From positions 125,634,385 to 125,698,384 of the forward strand of contig NC_079487.1 in NCBI RefSeq assembly GCF_020520425.1: a stretch of 64,000 nt of DNA, read 5' to 3'. The number at the start of each line of letters is the position of its first letter. Positions within the stretch are counted from its first letter, which is position 1. Below, piece after piece: positions 11,455 through 22,163 of the stretch. Position numbers and translations under genes: made by a program. Under the pieces are notes generated by a model. The model saw only the letters and a list, made by a program, of their open reading frames with translations. It was not told the origin of the DNA and made no database searches. This DNA is from Spinacia oleracea. Taxonomy: Eukaryota > Streptophyta > Magnoliopsida > Caryophyllales > Amaranthaceae.

Positions 11455-11849
11455 GCAAGATATGTATAAATGGTTAGGGAATGGCATTGTTATGTAGCCA
11501 ATGTAGGTGGGATAAATTCTCCAAGAAAGTAGTGACCAACTGGCTTTCTTACATATGCTTCTCCCTAAGCTCTATGTGTTTTCTTTAAAATAATAATTGT
11601 GTGTTGTTTAGATACACAAGCAAAGCATAATAGAGTATCATTCTTTCTCACAATCCCTAGCTTCTTCTTTTATTATTCTAAAAGACGAGCGATCAATGTC
11701 GACCAATAAAAAGCCGTAAATTTGTTACAATCTTATAATTATCAACTAATAGAAAAGAGTGACACAGTAAAGCTCTACAAATGTGTTTCACCCGTAAAAA
11801 ATAAAGTTATAGGATTCTCGATTGAGAGTCCAATATTGGTTATACACAC

Positions 11850-12815
11850 ACATTAATTTTCTTTTCCCTTTACATAAATACAAAGACATTCTATCTTCAC
11901 CTAGCTAGTTAATATTTCAAATTAGTGACAAAGACAAACCAATCGAGAATCTCACACACTGTTCATATTGTTGCTACTTTAATCTGTTTTTATTTTACTT
12001 AACAAAAATGTAATCATATGAATATTATTCAATAATCTTTTTTTTTTTTTTTTTGCACCGTACCATAATCATATTGGTTAAATGTTGAAGGGGATCTCAT
12101 TTCAACATATTAAGGGTTTTTTTTAATCTTTTCGACGGAGTAATAAATAAGTTAAGGTTGGTTAGAGTCTTGTACACCCAATCCATGAAGTACTGGTCTA
12201 ATGGTTAAAGCCTGTGCATAATAGGTATCAGATTCTCAGATTCAAATCGCCGCACCCTCATTTATAATTTATTTGCTCCTGTAGCTCATTCACACACAGA
12301 AAAGGTCTATAATTACACCCGTCATAAACAATGGTTCTTCAGAAATTGATCCAATAATGTTCGCACACATGCATTTCTTATAATTAATTAACTTCAGCTT
12401 TCTGTAAATAATATTCAATGCCAACGATGTTATCTCTTTATCTTGTTAATCTTTTTAATTAGTGACAGTGACAATTGAGATTAACAACCAAGCTAAGTAA
12501 GAATAACACGAACATTGTTGTTATTTTAATTAGCAAAAATAATACAATCACACAACTACATCCAATAATGACAAAACACAACATTAATTTTGTTTTTACT
12601 TTTCCGTAAACAATACTGTACAACAACATTTTCTCTTCACCTAGTTGATATTCAAATTAGTGACAATGACATTATGACATTCACGTTGTTTATACCCTAA
12701 TATATTGTTTTACTTAGCAAAAACGCAATCATTGATAAATGGAACTATTTAATAATATTTTTTTGCAACACCCTATTGGTTAAAATATGGAAGTGGATCT
12801 CATTTTCAACTTTTA
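11850..12815. repeat. Three diverged copies of a ~250 bp block upstream of the DUF761-like gene
   Basis: Copies lie at about 11850-12120, 12390-12600 and 12585-12815. Shared landmarks are ATTAATTTT, CTTCACCTAG, AATTAGTGACA, a TGTT...TTTTA segment, AGCAAAAA-type words before AATCA, TTGGTTAAA and GGATCTCATTT. The first and third are the closest pair. A SINE-like segment separates the first and second copies. Confidence 0.6.
12178..12330 (+). mobile_element. tRNA-derived SINE-like segment
   Basis: TGGTCTAATGGTTAAAGCC resembles a pol III A box. AGATTCAAATCGC, some 45 bases later, resembles a B box. The spacing is as in tRNA-derived SINEs. No poly(A) or clear target duplication is visible. Confidence 0.45.
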
Positions 12816-13160
12816 TTTTTTCTGAAAAACTTCAACAACCAAGTACCAACCAACTTAAAGAGTAGGGAACTGATTCTAACTTGTTAAGCTCATGCAACTT
12901 TATATATATGGTGCAACTTCATGATATCTTAATATATAATATATATGGCCCCACTATATAACTTCGGAATTGAGTTTAATTTTAACAAATAGTTTTAATC
13001 ACTACGTACTTTGAAATTTGAATGGATAAAACTGATATATGTGGGACAATTCTATGATTCGTCACTCCTTTTATTTTATGGTGCATCTGCTTTTTCCATT
13101 CACTTCGCTACTTATTCCATTAATTGGTTCTCCTCCGATCCACTTGTTGGTTGTTTAGTA

Positions 13161-13493
13161 CTCCATCCATCCGTCCCTTAATACTCGCATCGGTTTGACC
13201 GGTGTGGAGTTTAAGATATTTGAATTGATTTATTAATTATTAGGGTTTTTGTTGATAGTGTGGTATTTTTTTAACATAGTTAGTGGAAAATGTGTAAGGG
13301 GTGAGAGTGGTGAGTGAGGGGTGTTGATTTTTAAATGATTTTTTGTAGATAATATATAGGGATGTAAGTGGAGTAATAGGTAAGTGTGAGAAATAATATA
13401 ATATTGGTAAAGATTTCAATTTATAGAAGCGGTGCAAATATTAAGGGACGACCCAAAAAGAAAAGCGGTGCAAATATTAAGGGACAGAGGGAG
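13161..13493. mobile_element. Stowaway-like MITE with doubled right end
   Basis: Begins CTCCATCCATCCGTCCC and ends GGGACAGAGGGAG between TA dinucleotides. The unit GCGGTGCAAATATTAAGGGA occurs twice at the right end, separated by CGACCCAAAAAGAAAA. Its inverse CCCTTAATACTCGCATCG stands at the left end. This is the same plan as 9837-10119 with a different unit. Confidence 0.85.
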
Positions 13494-13495
13494 TA

Positions 13496-14460
13496 TTTTA
13501 GAGTTATCGGATCCAGGTTGAATTATCATCCCCACTAAGAAAACTAGATGTTAGAGGTGAGAGAAATTTCATAATTTTCCTATCATAAATAGTCCATTAT
13601 GATGCAGATCTGTCCGGGACTCTTGATTAGTTACTGGTCGAGGCAACTTTCAAATCGCCATTCAATTTCCCTTTTATCTTCGCCGTCATAGTATTTTTTT
13701 TATTAGAATAATGCTTTGAATCGGTCAACTGCAACGCCCTAACACGAATAGGGTTATCTGTTATGGGCTTATTTTTTGGGCTTTTTCGCTTCTGTCTAGA
13801 GAGTACTATATACACTTTTTAGGTCATAACCTAGTCGTATTCTGTAATATGTACTCCTCAAGATCAATAAAACTTTCCTCCCATCTTCCTGTGGACGTAG
13901 TTAACACATTGTTAGTGAGCCACGTTAAGTCTCTGCGCTCTTTATTACGTTATTTAATCTTTCTTTGCATCCGTTATAACATTTTTAGACCACACCTTTT
14001 CTTCGGATTGTTTTCCATGGCCGAAAAATAATGTAAAAGTCGTCTACTTTTTTTTTTTTTTTTTCTCAAGGCGGCAATTTTAGCTTTAGTCATTTGTTTG
14101 TACTCTGTTTTGTACTCCCTACTAGAGTATTACGAAGTAGGAACGAAGGAAGTACAGCGTATTTATCAAGGATGCAATGTAGTATACTACTATATACTAC
14201 GTACGTATGTGAATAATGTGGCCACTTGTAAGTTGTAGATAATTCTTCTTCTGGATGTGATGGAAAACTCCCATGCTCGTCACGTTATATATGCTACATA
14301 CTTTTTGCATCATTATCCAAATTTCGTATCTCAAAAAATAAGGAGAGCAATTCGGATGCAATCTCCATTGATGATATCCATATATTGATGCTTTTTGAAT
14401 GCATCTTGCGTCAATTAATGAAAAATATGTTACACTTTATTCCCATTCCATTTTAGAATA
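13496..14460. other. Intergenic, no gene recognised
   Basis: AT-rich, with short overlapping frames on both strands (about 13627-13815 and 13849-14031) that share no known motif. A T run lies at about 14048-14064. Confidence 0.5.
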
Positions 14461-14744
14461 AGGCCATGTTTATTTCACCTTATATCTCCTTATCTGATCT
14501 GATCTGAATGTATTTTTTCTGATCTGATCTGATCTGAACTTATTTTTTCTGATCTGATCTGGTTTGATCTGATCTGATCTGGTCTGATCTGATCTGATCT
14601 GATTCTTTATAAGTCAGTTTAAACAAAAATCTACATTTATTAATATTAAGCGACTTACCTGTAAAATAAATGTTGCACAAATTTATAATATTGTTATTAT
14701 TTATTTGACTTTGCTCATGATTTAACTGTTCCTTATATTAGATA

Positions 14745-15660
14745 GACCTAGACATGATCTAGATAGTTCGGTTATTATCTAGACATATAAGTTCTGATCT
14801 AGAAATGATCTGTATAGATCGGTTCTGATCTGGACATGATTTGTACAGAAGTTCTGATCTGGACATGATTTGTACAGAAATTCTGATCTGGACATGATTT
14901 GTACAGAAGTTCTGATCTGGACATGATTTGTACAAATCAGTTCTGATCTGGACATGATCAGTTCTAATCTGGACATGATCTAGACATGATTTGGACAACT
15001 CAGTTCTGATCTGGACATGATCTGTACAGTTCAATTCTGATCTAGACATGATGTGTATAGTTTAGTTCGGATCTGGACATGATCTGTACAGTTCAATTCT
15101 GATCTAGACATGATCTATATAGTTCAGTTTTGATCTAGACATGATCTGTACAGTTTAGTTATGATCTGGACATGATCTGTATAGTTCAGTTTTGATCTGG
15201 ACATGATCTGTACATATCAGTTTTTCTCTGGACATGATCTGTACAGATCAGTTCTGATCTGGACATGATTTGTATAGATCAGTTCTGCTCTGGATATGAT
15301 CTGTACAGACCAGTTCTGATCTGGTCATGACTTGTACAAATCAATTCTGATATGGACATGATCTTTGCAGATCAATTCTGATATGAACATAATCTGTACA
15401 GAGTCGATATCTAGACCAGTTATAATATACACATATCGATTCTAATCTGGACATGATCTGTACAAATCGGTTTTGATCTGAACATATTGGTTCTGTAAGG
15501 ATCGGTTCTGATATAGACAAAATCTTTGCAGATTTGAACATGATCTAGACATGATCTGTACAGATCAGTTATGATCTGGATATTATCTGATCCTCTAAGT
15601 TCTGGTCTAGATATATAATGGTTCTGATCTATAAAAATCAGTTATGATATGGACATGACC
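14745..15660 (+). repeat. 29-31 bp satellite inside the foldback element
   Basis: About 30 imperfect tandem units of the form TTCTGATCTGGACATGAT plus TTGTACAGA(TCA)G. Adjacent units at 14830-14930 are almost identical, while those toward 15660 are more diverged. The unit includes GATCTG words like the CTGATCTGAT arrays at both ends of the element. Minus-strand open frames rich in DHVQIR and SRSEL are by-products of the repeat. Confidence 0.9.
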
Positions 15661-15810
15661 TAATCATATTGTTTCTGATCTGGACTTAATGATTTTAATT
15701 TGGACATGATGAATTTGAATGTTTTGTTAATGTTTTTTTTATGCCTTAAGTAATAGATTTTAATTGCGCCTACAACAACATTCTTTTTTATTAAAGCAAT
15801 AATAGTAGTA

Positions 15811-15877
<67 letters not shown>

Positions 15878-16036
15878 CGAGTTCATGTCTAGGGTCTCAC
15901 GGGTTGCTCAGAGTAACACGGCTGTTGCTAACATTCCTTCTTTTCTTTTTCATCGTTTGTGTTTTGCTTTGAATAAGGGTGTCGGAGCCCAATTAGTGGC
16001 TAGGCTCCCATCCAACTTTGTGTAATCGCTTCTTTG

Positions 16037-16098
<62 letters not shown>

Positions 16099-16124
16099 TA
16101 AAATAAAATAATAATAATAATAAT

Positions 16125-16160
<36 letters not shown>
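15811..16160. repeat. TAA microsatellites flanking a short unique segment
   Basis: TAA runs at about 15811-15876 and 16037-16160 bracket about 160 bp of unique sequence. That segment ends TGTGTAATCGCTTCTTTGAT, reminiscent of a LINE 3' tail, so a small retroposed piece may sit within the microsatellite. The poly-leucine frame on the minus strand is an artefact. Confidence 0.75.
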
Positions 16161-16595
16161 TTGGTCTGATCTGATCTGATCTGATCTGAACTTTTTTTTT
16201 GATCTGATCTGATCTGAACTTATTTTTTCTGATCTGATCTGATTAGATCTGAAATAAGTAATAAGGTCCTGAAATAAGGTGAACTAAACAGGGCCTAAGT
16301 AGACTCTACTTCCACCCTTGTGGCCTTGTTTAAGAGGAAAAGAAAGGGTTTGAGTTTTGTGGTTAACTTGTGAATGGACCTTTTTTATAACTAAATGTCG
16401 GCATGTTCTCCAAAATTGTTTGATCACAATACCTCAATTTGTACCTTATTCCTAAAACGTTTTAATGCATGTTTCGTGTCAATTTAGGAAAGAAAATGGA
16501 ATAGAAACATGTATGGAGCAGAAACGGTAGTGTTAACAGTTACGGTTGCATTCTTTTGAACTCGTAAACATCTTATTTAAATACGGAGTAAGTTT

Positions 16596-17172
16596 TGTTG
16601 GAAATAATCCGGCCGGTTCGGTTCGTGCGCGGTGTGGTGGGGCTTCCTTTTTGGACCATGTCGTAACTGACGGTCCAGTTATTATGAGACCGTTTAGTTA
16701 CGTAGCCCATTCCGTAACGGTCGCATTTATTCCGTTCCTTGATTTCCGCTTCCGTTTTAATTCCCAAATCAATTCTGATTTTCAGTTTAATTGGCAGTTA
16801 ATTGCATGATCAATTCTGATTGGCAGTTACAAGTGTTTAATTGCCCAATTTAATTCTAATTTCGGTTACAAATCCTTGCGTGCTTTATAATCAGTTTTGG
16901 GGGATCAGTTTTGCATACACCTAAAAAATCCATCTCTCTTCTCCTATTCTTCTGAGCATATTATGAGTTCCTAGTTCGTTTTATTCGAGTGCACGTTAAA
17001 AATTCCAACTCTCTTCTCCTATTCTTCTGAGCATATTATGAGTTCCTAGTTCGTTTTATTCGAGTGCACGTTAAAACGAATTGCTGTGTAAAATCTTGGG
17101 GGGCAACGCCTATTACGATTGCACCATAGTCGGGGCGAATTTTGTTTCTAAGACAGTGTTTGCATAACACGT
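16596..17172 (+). mobile_element. Possible solo LTR fossil (Copia-like)
   Basis: Begins TGTTGGAAATAATCCGG, and the right part (GGGGGGCAACGCC ... ACCATAGTCGGGGCGAA ... AAGACAGTG) reminds me of 3' parts of Copia LTRs. No internal coding region and no clear target duplication are seen, so the borders are approximate. It contains a 75 bp tandem duplication. Confidence 0.3.
16934..17077 (+). repeat. 75 bp tandem duplication
   Basis: The block starting CTCTCTTCTCCTATTCTTCT and ending GTGCACGTTAAAA is present twice with a 75 bp period and is nearly identical in both copies, so the duplication is recent. Confidence 0.92.
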
Positions 17173-18251
17173 CACAGCTTTATATACATCAAATATTCGG
17201 CCCACATTTCATTCACATTTTCGGATTTTACAGTATTCTTTCCTACAAGTTTTAAATCAAATAAATTCAAATAAATTCAGATAAGTTCTTATAATTTAAT
17301 TAAGATCTTGTAAATTTGATAAGGCCTTATGAAATCTAATAAGGTTACATAATTCCAATAATTAGACTCTGTTTACGTAAACAGGAAAATAAATCATTGG
17401 AGCAACTTTTTTTTTTTTTTTTTTGGCTTGTCCGTTTTCTGATGAAGTGGTTGAAGTATGATAGAATAAGCTTTGTATGGACTCGATCAGGAGCTGGAGA
17501 TTGCTTTGAGTCAGGCAAGGATAAACTTTGTTCTTCACCAGTTATACAATAATTCTCCGTTACTATATATCACATTTTGAAGGAAAGAAATACGAGCAAG
17601 TTCCAGAATTGTGTTTCTGATACACCTAGTTTAATTAGAAGATTACAATATGTAATTTTTATGAGGTACGTGTTTTATGTGTTGGGGTTGATTTTGTAAT
17701 ACTTTTATAGGTTTTGCTTGGTTGGGGTGCCTTACTGCCTTCCTATAAGGGTTGTTCTTACAAGGGTTTCATCCTTGTTTTTCCTTGTAAATTGTACGGA
17801 TACTTGTTCTCATTTGATTAATAAAGCTTTATTTACCAAAAAATATAAAAAAGTAATGGTTTCGCAATTAACTATGATAGATACTCTAATGGCTAAAAGT
17901 TTAGATCTATAATAAATCCCATAAGTTCAAATAAGTCAAGTTTGTAAATTTCAGATAAGTTCATGTCCTATAAAATGAATAGTAGAACGCACCTAATTAA
18001 TGTTACCATTATTTGTTGTTTGGTATAAGTAAGGAAAAAATCCCTTAAATTAAATTTGGGATTGAGAAGAGTACCACAAGGTTAGAAAATGGTAACAAAT
18101 GGAGGATAATGACTACTTTTGAAATTAGAATGTGCCATCTTTCATATAGATAATTAATAAACTAACTAACTTGATGTTCTTAATATACTCCATAATAGGA
18201 AATTTATCATTAAAAAGGGGAAAGCTAAACGCGGTCTTACTTCACTAGCTC
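17173..18251. other. Intergenic; possible LINE 3' tail
   Basis: Stretches of AAATAAATTCAGATAAGTTC-type sequence at about 17265-17290 and 17920-17965 look like two parts of one repeat family separated by other sequence. The segment around 17700-17850, ending CATTTGATTAATAAAGC and an A-rich stretch, resembles the 3' tail of a plant LINE. No gene is recognised. Confidence 0.4.
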
Positions 18252-19010
18252 TAGGGATGTCAACGAGCCGAGTCGGACCGAGTATTTGGCCGTTCGAACT
18301 AAGCTTGATAAGAAATTTCTGAGCTCGAGCTCGAGCCGAGCTTAACCGAGCTTTTATTTTTCCTGCCTGAGCTTGGCTCATTTAAGTTTTTCGTTGTTCG
18401 AGCTTAGCTCACGAGTAGCTTGTTTAAGTTCAAGCTCGTTCCGAGTTGAGCTATTAACAAACGAGCCTCAATAAACGAAATTTTAACAAACGAGCCTTAA
18501 TAAACAAGCAAGATCAAATAAACGAAATATTATTTTAAAAAATTATAAAACATAAAAACATAAACTTAAGGGTTTTGACCTTTAAGAATTCTAGTAGATC
18601 CTTGATCGAAGAAATCAGAATAGTAAACATACATGGTTTTGGTAGTATACTAGTATATATATAGTTGATTTCTTACCCTTAATTTTAGCATAATTATATG
18701 ATTAATTTGATTAATATATTATTTGTTAATATTTTATCATATTTACTATAAATATATATTTTTTAGAAATTTAATATAAACGAGCTTGAACGATCGAGAA
18801 CGAATTGTTCGCGAGCTTATAAACGAACACGAACAAGCTTGGAAACGAACATGAACGAGTCGTTCGCAAGCCTAAACGAGTTGAACACTAGGTTGTTCGG
18901 GCTAGTATCATTTATTAAACGAGCTTTTTTTTTTGTTCAAGCTCGTTTATTACTAATGACCGAGCTTTGACCGAGTTGTTCACGAGCGTATCAGCTCATT
19001 GACATCTCTA
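18252..19010. mobile_element. hAT-like foldback element with GAGCTCGAGC words
   Basis: Ends are TAGGGATGTCAACGAGC and, inverted, TAGAGATGTCAATGAGC. Flanking 8-mers ACTAGCTC (18244-18251) and ACTAGCAC (19011-19018) match at 7 of 8 positions, which fits a hAT target duplication. Subterminal zones are saturated with CGAGC/GCTCG words; the centre is AT-rich and non-coding. Confidence 0.75.
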
Positions 19011-19259
19011 ACTAGCACAATCCTTTCCCGCATTAATTTTCTATTCACAAAAGAAAAACCTACACCATTCTTTCTCAACATCGCACATGTTGAATGTTGT
19101 AGTTACCCTGATGTCGTGTAATGAAACGTAAACTACTACTCTTACTTCATATAAATCGAACAAATAGATACTACTATTTCGTACTTCGTATAAATATTTG
19201 TATAAATTGAACAAAATATAGTGAGACAAATCCTACCAAAAGTAATATAATCTAGCATT

Positions 19260-19660
19260 ACACAAGCTTTCATGGCAAAAGCTTTTGCTCTTCGCAAAGG
19301 ACTTCAAGAAGCAAAACGCCTCAACAAAAAACACATAAGAATTGAAGGAGACAATTTGATGGTTACCAACGCCGTAAAAGGAACTTGGAAAATCCCGTGG
19401 AAGATCCATTTCATCATTCAAGATATCAAGGACATTCTCACCTTTTTCGACAATTGAGACATTAAGCACGTATATCGAGAAGCTAACTGAGCAACCGTTT
19501 GAATCGTAAATGTTGGTCACTTAATTAGCAACACCATGTGTATATGTCGAATCTTGTAATAGTCCCCAATTACTTTTCATTTTAGACAGTGATTATTTAG
19601 GAGTAACCCTCGTACGGAGGGACTCCTAATTTACTATTTTTCTTACCTTTTTCAAAAAAA
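19260..19660 (+). pseudogene. LINE 3' remnant with RNase H-like domain
   Basis: From 19272 the frame reads AFALRKGLQEAKRLN ... IRIEGDNLMVTNAVKGTW ... IKDILTFFDN and is then closed; further family-like words (KHVYREAN) follow with stops. ExxALRxGLxxA, EGDN and HVYREAN are landmarks of the RNase H domain at the C terminus of plant LINE ORF2 proteins and related RVT_3 proteins. A second copy lies at 45190-45535. Everything upstream is missing, as in 5'-truncated LINEs. Confidence 0.75.
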
Positions 19661-20271
19661 ATATGACTATATTTTATTTTACGTGTAAATCACAAACGAC
19701 GGTGAAAGAAAAAGTTTGTAAATGTTGTTAAACTTTATGTACCAAAATATTATGATAATTTTTTGTACAAAGTAGTTAACAAGAAGTAATGAACTTCTGA
19801 GTTCCTATTTGATCCCATTGCAGTGATGTTATGGAACCCAACTAGTATCGAACTTTTTTGAAGGGGGTGTTGTGGAATGGATATCAAAAATGATGCTAGA
19901 ACTTTTAAAAACCACATGATTAGTAGGGCAGCCTTTTAAGCTCTAACAACCCAAAAGCCCAAAAACATTGAAAAGAGTAACCCAGTTTCCAAGACCCAAC
20001 CACATCCCTTCAAAACTTCTCCTAAAAATTGGCAAAGAAATTAAAAAAATATATATATATTATACAGTTTGTAGTTTGATTGTTTGAACCCCCTTTGACC
20101 ATCTCTCTCCCAATCATTAGACCCCAAAAATAAAACAATTTAAAAGTTTCAATCCCTTTTCAGAACGACACCGTTTGGACCCATAATTTTCACTTTTTAG
20201 CTCTCCTCCCTTTCTTCACTTAAAAATACCAGTCAAAAAGCTGCTCCCTTTACTCTCCACTCTCTACTTCC
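19661..20271. other. Promoter region of the receptor gene
   Basis: No gene. The last 120 bases are CT-rich (CTCTCCTCCCTTTCTTCAC, TACTCTCCACTCTC), typical of plant Y-patch promoters. A weak TATA-like CTTAAAAATA stands near 20220. Confidence 0.4.
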
Positions 20272-20292
20272 ATGGCTTCCCTGAACTCCTAA
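20272..20292 (+). promoter_or_regulatory. Upstream ORF (6 codons) of the receptor gene
   Basis: ATGGCTTCC at 20272 opens a six-codon frame (MASLNS, stop) ending 41 bases before the main start, whose context ATGGCTTCC is the same nine bases. If the leader starts upstream of it, the short frame could lower translation of the receptor. Confidence 0.5.
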
Positions 20293-20333
20293 TTTATTTT
20301 CCTACAAAAAAAATTAAAAGAAAAATTAAAAAA

Positions 20334-22163
20334 ATGGCTTCCCATTACCCCCTCATTTTCTCTCTCCTTTTCTCTCTACTACTGACACTTTCTCTCTCAT
20401 TCGATGACGACGTAAAATGCTTACAGGGTGTAAAATCGTCACTTTCCGACCCCGAAAACCGCCTTTCTAACTGGCACTTCGACAACACTTCTGTAGATTC
20501 AATCTGTCGACTTACTGGAGTTTCTTGCTGGAACGAGAAGGAGGACCGTCTCCTCTCCCTCCAGCTCCAGTCGATGCAACTTTCCGGGAAACTACCTCCG
20601 TCGCTTCAATTCTGCCGGAGTTTACAGACACTTGTACTCTCCGGAAACCAAATCTCAGGCGAAATCCCACCTCAAATCTGTGACTGGTTGCCATATTTAG
20701 TAACCCTAGATCTCTCCGGGAATGAGCTCACGGGTTCAATTCCAGTCCAGATCGAGAACTGCAAGTTTTTGAATAGTTTAATATTGAGTGATAATAAGCT
20801 TTCTGGGTCGATTCCCTTTGAATTGGGGAGATTAGATAGGCTCAAGAAGCTTTCCCTTGATGGGAATCGGCTTTCGGGTACGATACCGGATGAGTTAGGC
20901 AAGTTTGGGAAAGATGGGTTTAGTGGGAATGATGGGCTTTGTGGGAATGTTTTGGGGATGAGATGCGGAAGGAATGGCAACCTTAAGGTGGTGATTATTG
21001 GCGGTGTTATCGGCGGTGGCGGTTCGCTTCTGTTAGGGTTTATGATTTGGTGGTGGTGTTGTTGGGATCACAGGAAGAAAGAAGATGAGGTGGTGTTTGA
21101 CGGAGAGAAAGGCGGTGTTGGTGGTGGGAATTTTGTGGGTTGGGTTGGGAAATTGGGTGCAAATAAGAACATTCAAGTAGTGTTCTTTCAGAAACCAATT
21201 GTGAAGATTCGGGTGGCGGATTTGTTAATCGCCACAAGTGGTTTCAGTGATGGGAAGATCGTTAATACCACGAAAACCGGTGATTCATATGGGGCGGTGT
21301 TGAGAGATGGATCGGCATTGGCGATTAAGAGACTGAGAGGGTGTAATAAGGCAAGTGATAAGCAGTTTAGGTCGGAGATTAACCGTTTAGGGCAGTTAAG
21401 GCATCCAAATTTGGTACCTTTGTTAGGGTTTTGTGTTGTTGAAGATGAGAAATTGGTGGTGTATAAAGATATGAGTAATGGTAGCCTAAACTCATGGTTA
21501 CACTCTGGTGGGATTCCCAATCAAGGTAGTGTGTTGGATTGGCGAGCAAGGGTTAAGATTAGTGTTGGTGCAGCTAGAGGGTTAGCTTGGCTCCATCATG
21601 GTTGCCAACCCCCGATCAAACACCAGAACATATGCTCGAATGTGGTATTACTCGATGATGATTTCGAAGTTAGGATCACTGAATTTGGGTTGGTTAGGCT
21701 CATGGGTATGGGGAATTCAAATGGTAGCTCTGTTGCTAATGGGGACTTTGGGGAGTTCGGGTATGTACCGCCTGAGTACGCGAGCACGTTGGTGGCATCG
21801 TTGAAGGGTGATGTTTACGGGTTTGGAGTCGTGTTATTGGAATTGGTAACTGGTCAGAAACCACTTGAAGTGAACAATGCAGGGGAAGGGTTTAAAGGGA
21901 GTTTGGTTCATTGGGTGACTTTTATGTCTAGCTCTGGTAAGATTAAGGATACAATTGATAAGTCCTTATGTGGGAAGGGTAATGACGATGAGATTATGCA
22001 GTTACTTCGAGTTGCTTGTACTTGTGTGGCCTCCAGACCTAAGGATAGACCTTCTATGTTCCGAGTTTACGATTCCTTGAAGAATATGGCTGAGAATCAC
22101 GGTTGTTTAGAGCAGTATGACGAGTTCCCTATGTTCTTGAATGAACAAGATGTTGTTGATTAA
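20334..22163 (+). CDS. LRR receptor pseudokinase, BIR2/BIR3-like
   Basis: Intronless, 609 residues, close to Arabidopsis BIR2/BIR3 (about 600). Parts: signal peptide 1-22; cysteine-capped N-terminal LRR cap; about five LRRs from 72 to 190 (LDLSGNELTGSIP, LSLDGNRLSGTIP); a GLCG..C end cap; a membrane span about 218-243; then a kinase-like domain about 290-580. Key catalytic parts are altered. The glycine loop reads NTTKTGDSYGAV. The ATP lysine remains (K332 in AIKRL). The HRD site is HQN (430-432) in HQNICSNVVLL. DFG is EFG (450-452). HQNICSN is typical of the BIR family. Arabidopsis BIR proteins bind BAK1/SERK co-receptors at the plasma membrane and restrain immune and brassinosteroid receptor complexes; the same role is inferred. 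A short uORF precedes it. Antisense frames inside are shadows. Confidence 0.95.
   Translation: MASHYPLIFSLLFSLLLTLSLSFDDDVKCLQGVKSSLSDPENRLSNWHFDNTSVDSICRLTGVSCWNEKEDRLLSLQLQSMQLSGKLPPSLQFCRSLQTLVLSGNQISGEIPPQICDWLPYLVTLDLSGNELTGSIPVQIENCKFLNSLILSDNKLSGSIPFELGRLDRLKKLSLDGNRLSGTIPDELGKFGKDGFSGNDGLCGNVLGMRCGRNGNLKVVIIGGVIGGGGSLLLGFMIWWWCCWDHRKKEDEVVFDGEKGGVGGGNFVGWVGKLGANKNIQVVFFQKPIVKIRVADLLIATSGFSDGKIVNTTKTGDSYGAVLRDGSALAIKRLRGCNKASDKQFRSEINRLGQLRHPNLVPLLGFCVVEDEKLVVYKDMSNGSLNSWLHSGGIPNQGSVLDWRARVKISVGAARGLAWLHHGCQPPIKHQNICSNVVLLDDDFEVRITEFGLVRLMGMGNSNGSSVANGDFGEFGYVPPEYASTLVASLKGDVYGFGVVLLELVTGQKPLEVNNAGEGFKGSLVHWVTFMSSSGKIKDTIDKSLCGKGNDDEIMQLLRVACTCVASRPKDRPSMFRVYDSLKNMAENHGCLEQYDEFPMFLNEQDVVD

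Larger units (their letters stand above)
14461..16296. mobile_element. Foldback element filled with GATCTG repeats
   Basis: Left end AGGCCATGTTTATTTCACC and right end (inverse) AGGCCCTGTTTAGTTCACC are terminal inverted repeats, and both continue into runs of CTGAT units. The interior holds a 29-31 bp satellite (14745-15660) and long TAA microsatellites. No clear target duplication and no transposase. The termini resemble those of plant hAT-type non-autonomous elements. Confidence 0.7.

Noticed and set aside
14745-15660. Direct repeats of about 30 bp that could suggest a CRISPR-like array, and open frames rich in DHVQIR/SRSEL
   Set aside because: There are no unique spacers between the units; it is a continuous satellite in plant DNA, and the frames are repeat translations.
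15660-15878. Minus-strand frame with 22 consecutive leucines
   Set aside because: Produced by the TAA microsatellite.
20672-21520. Several minus-strand frames opposite the receptor gene
   Set aside because: Shadows of a long conserved coding exon; no motifs of their own.
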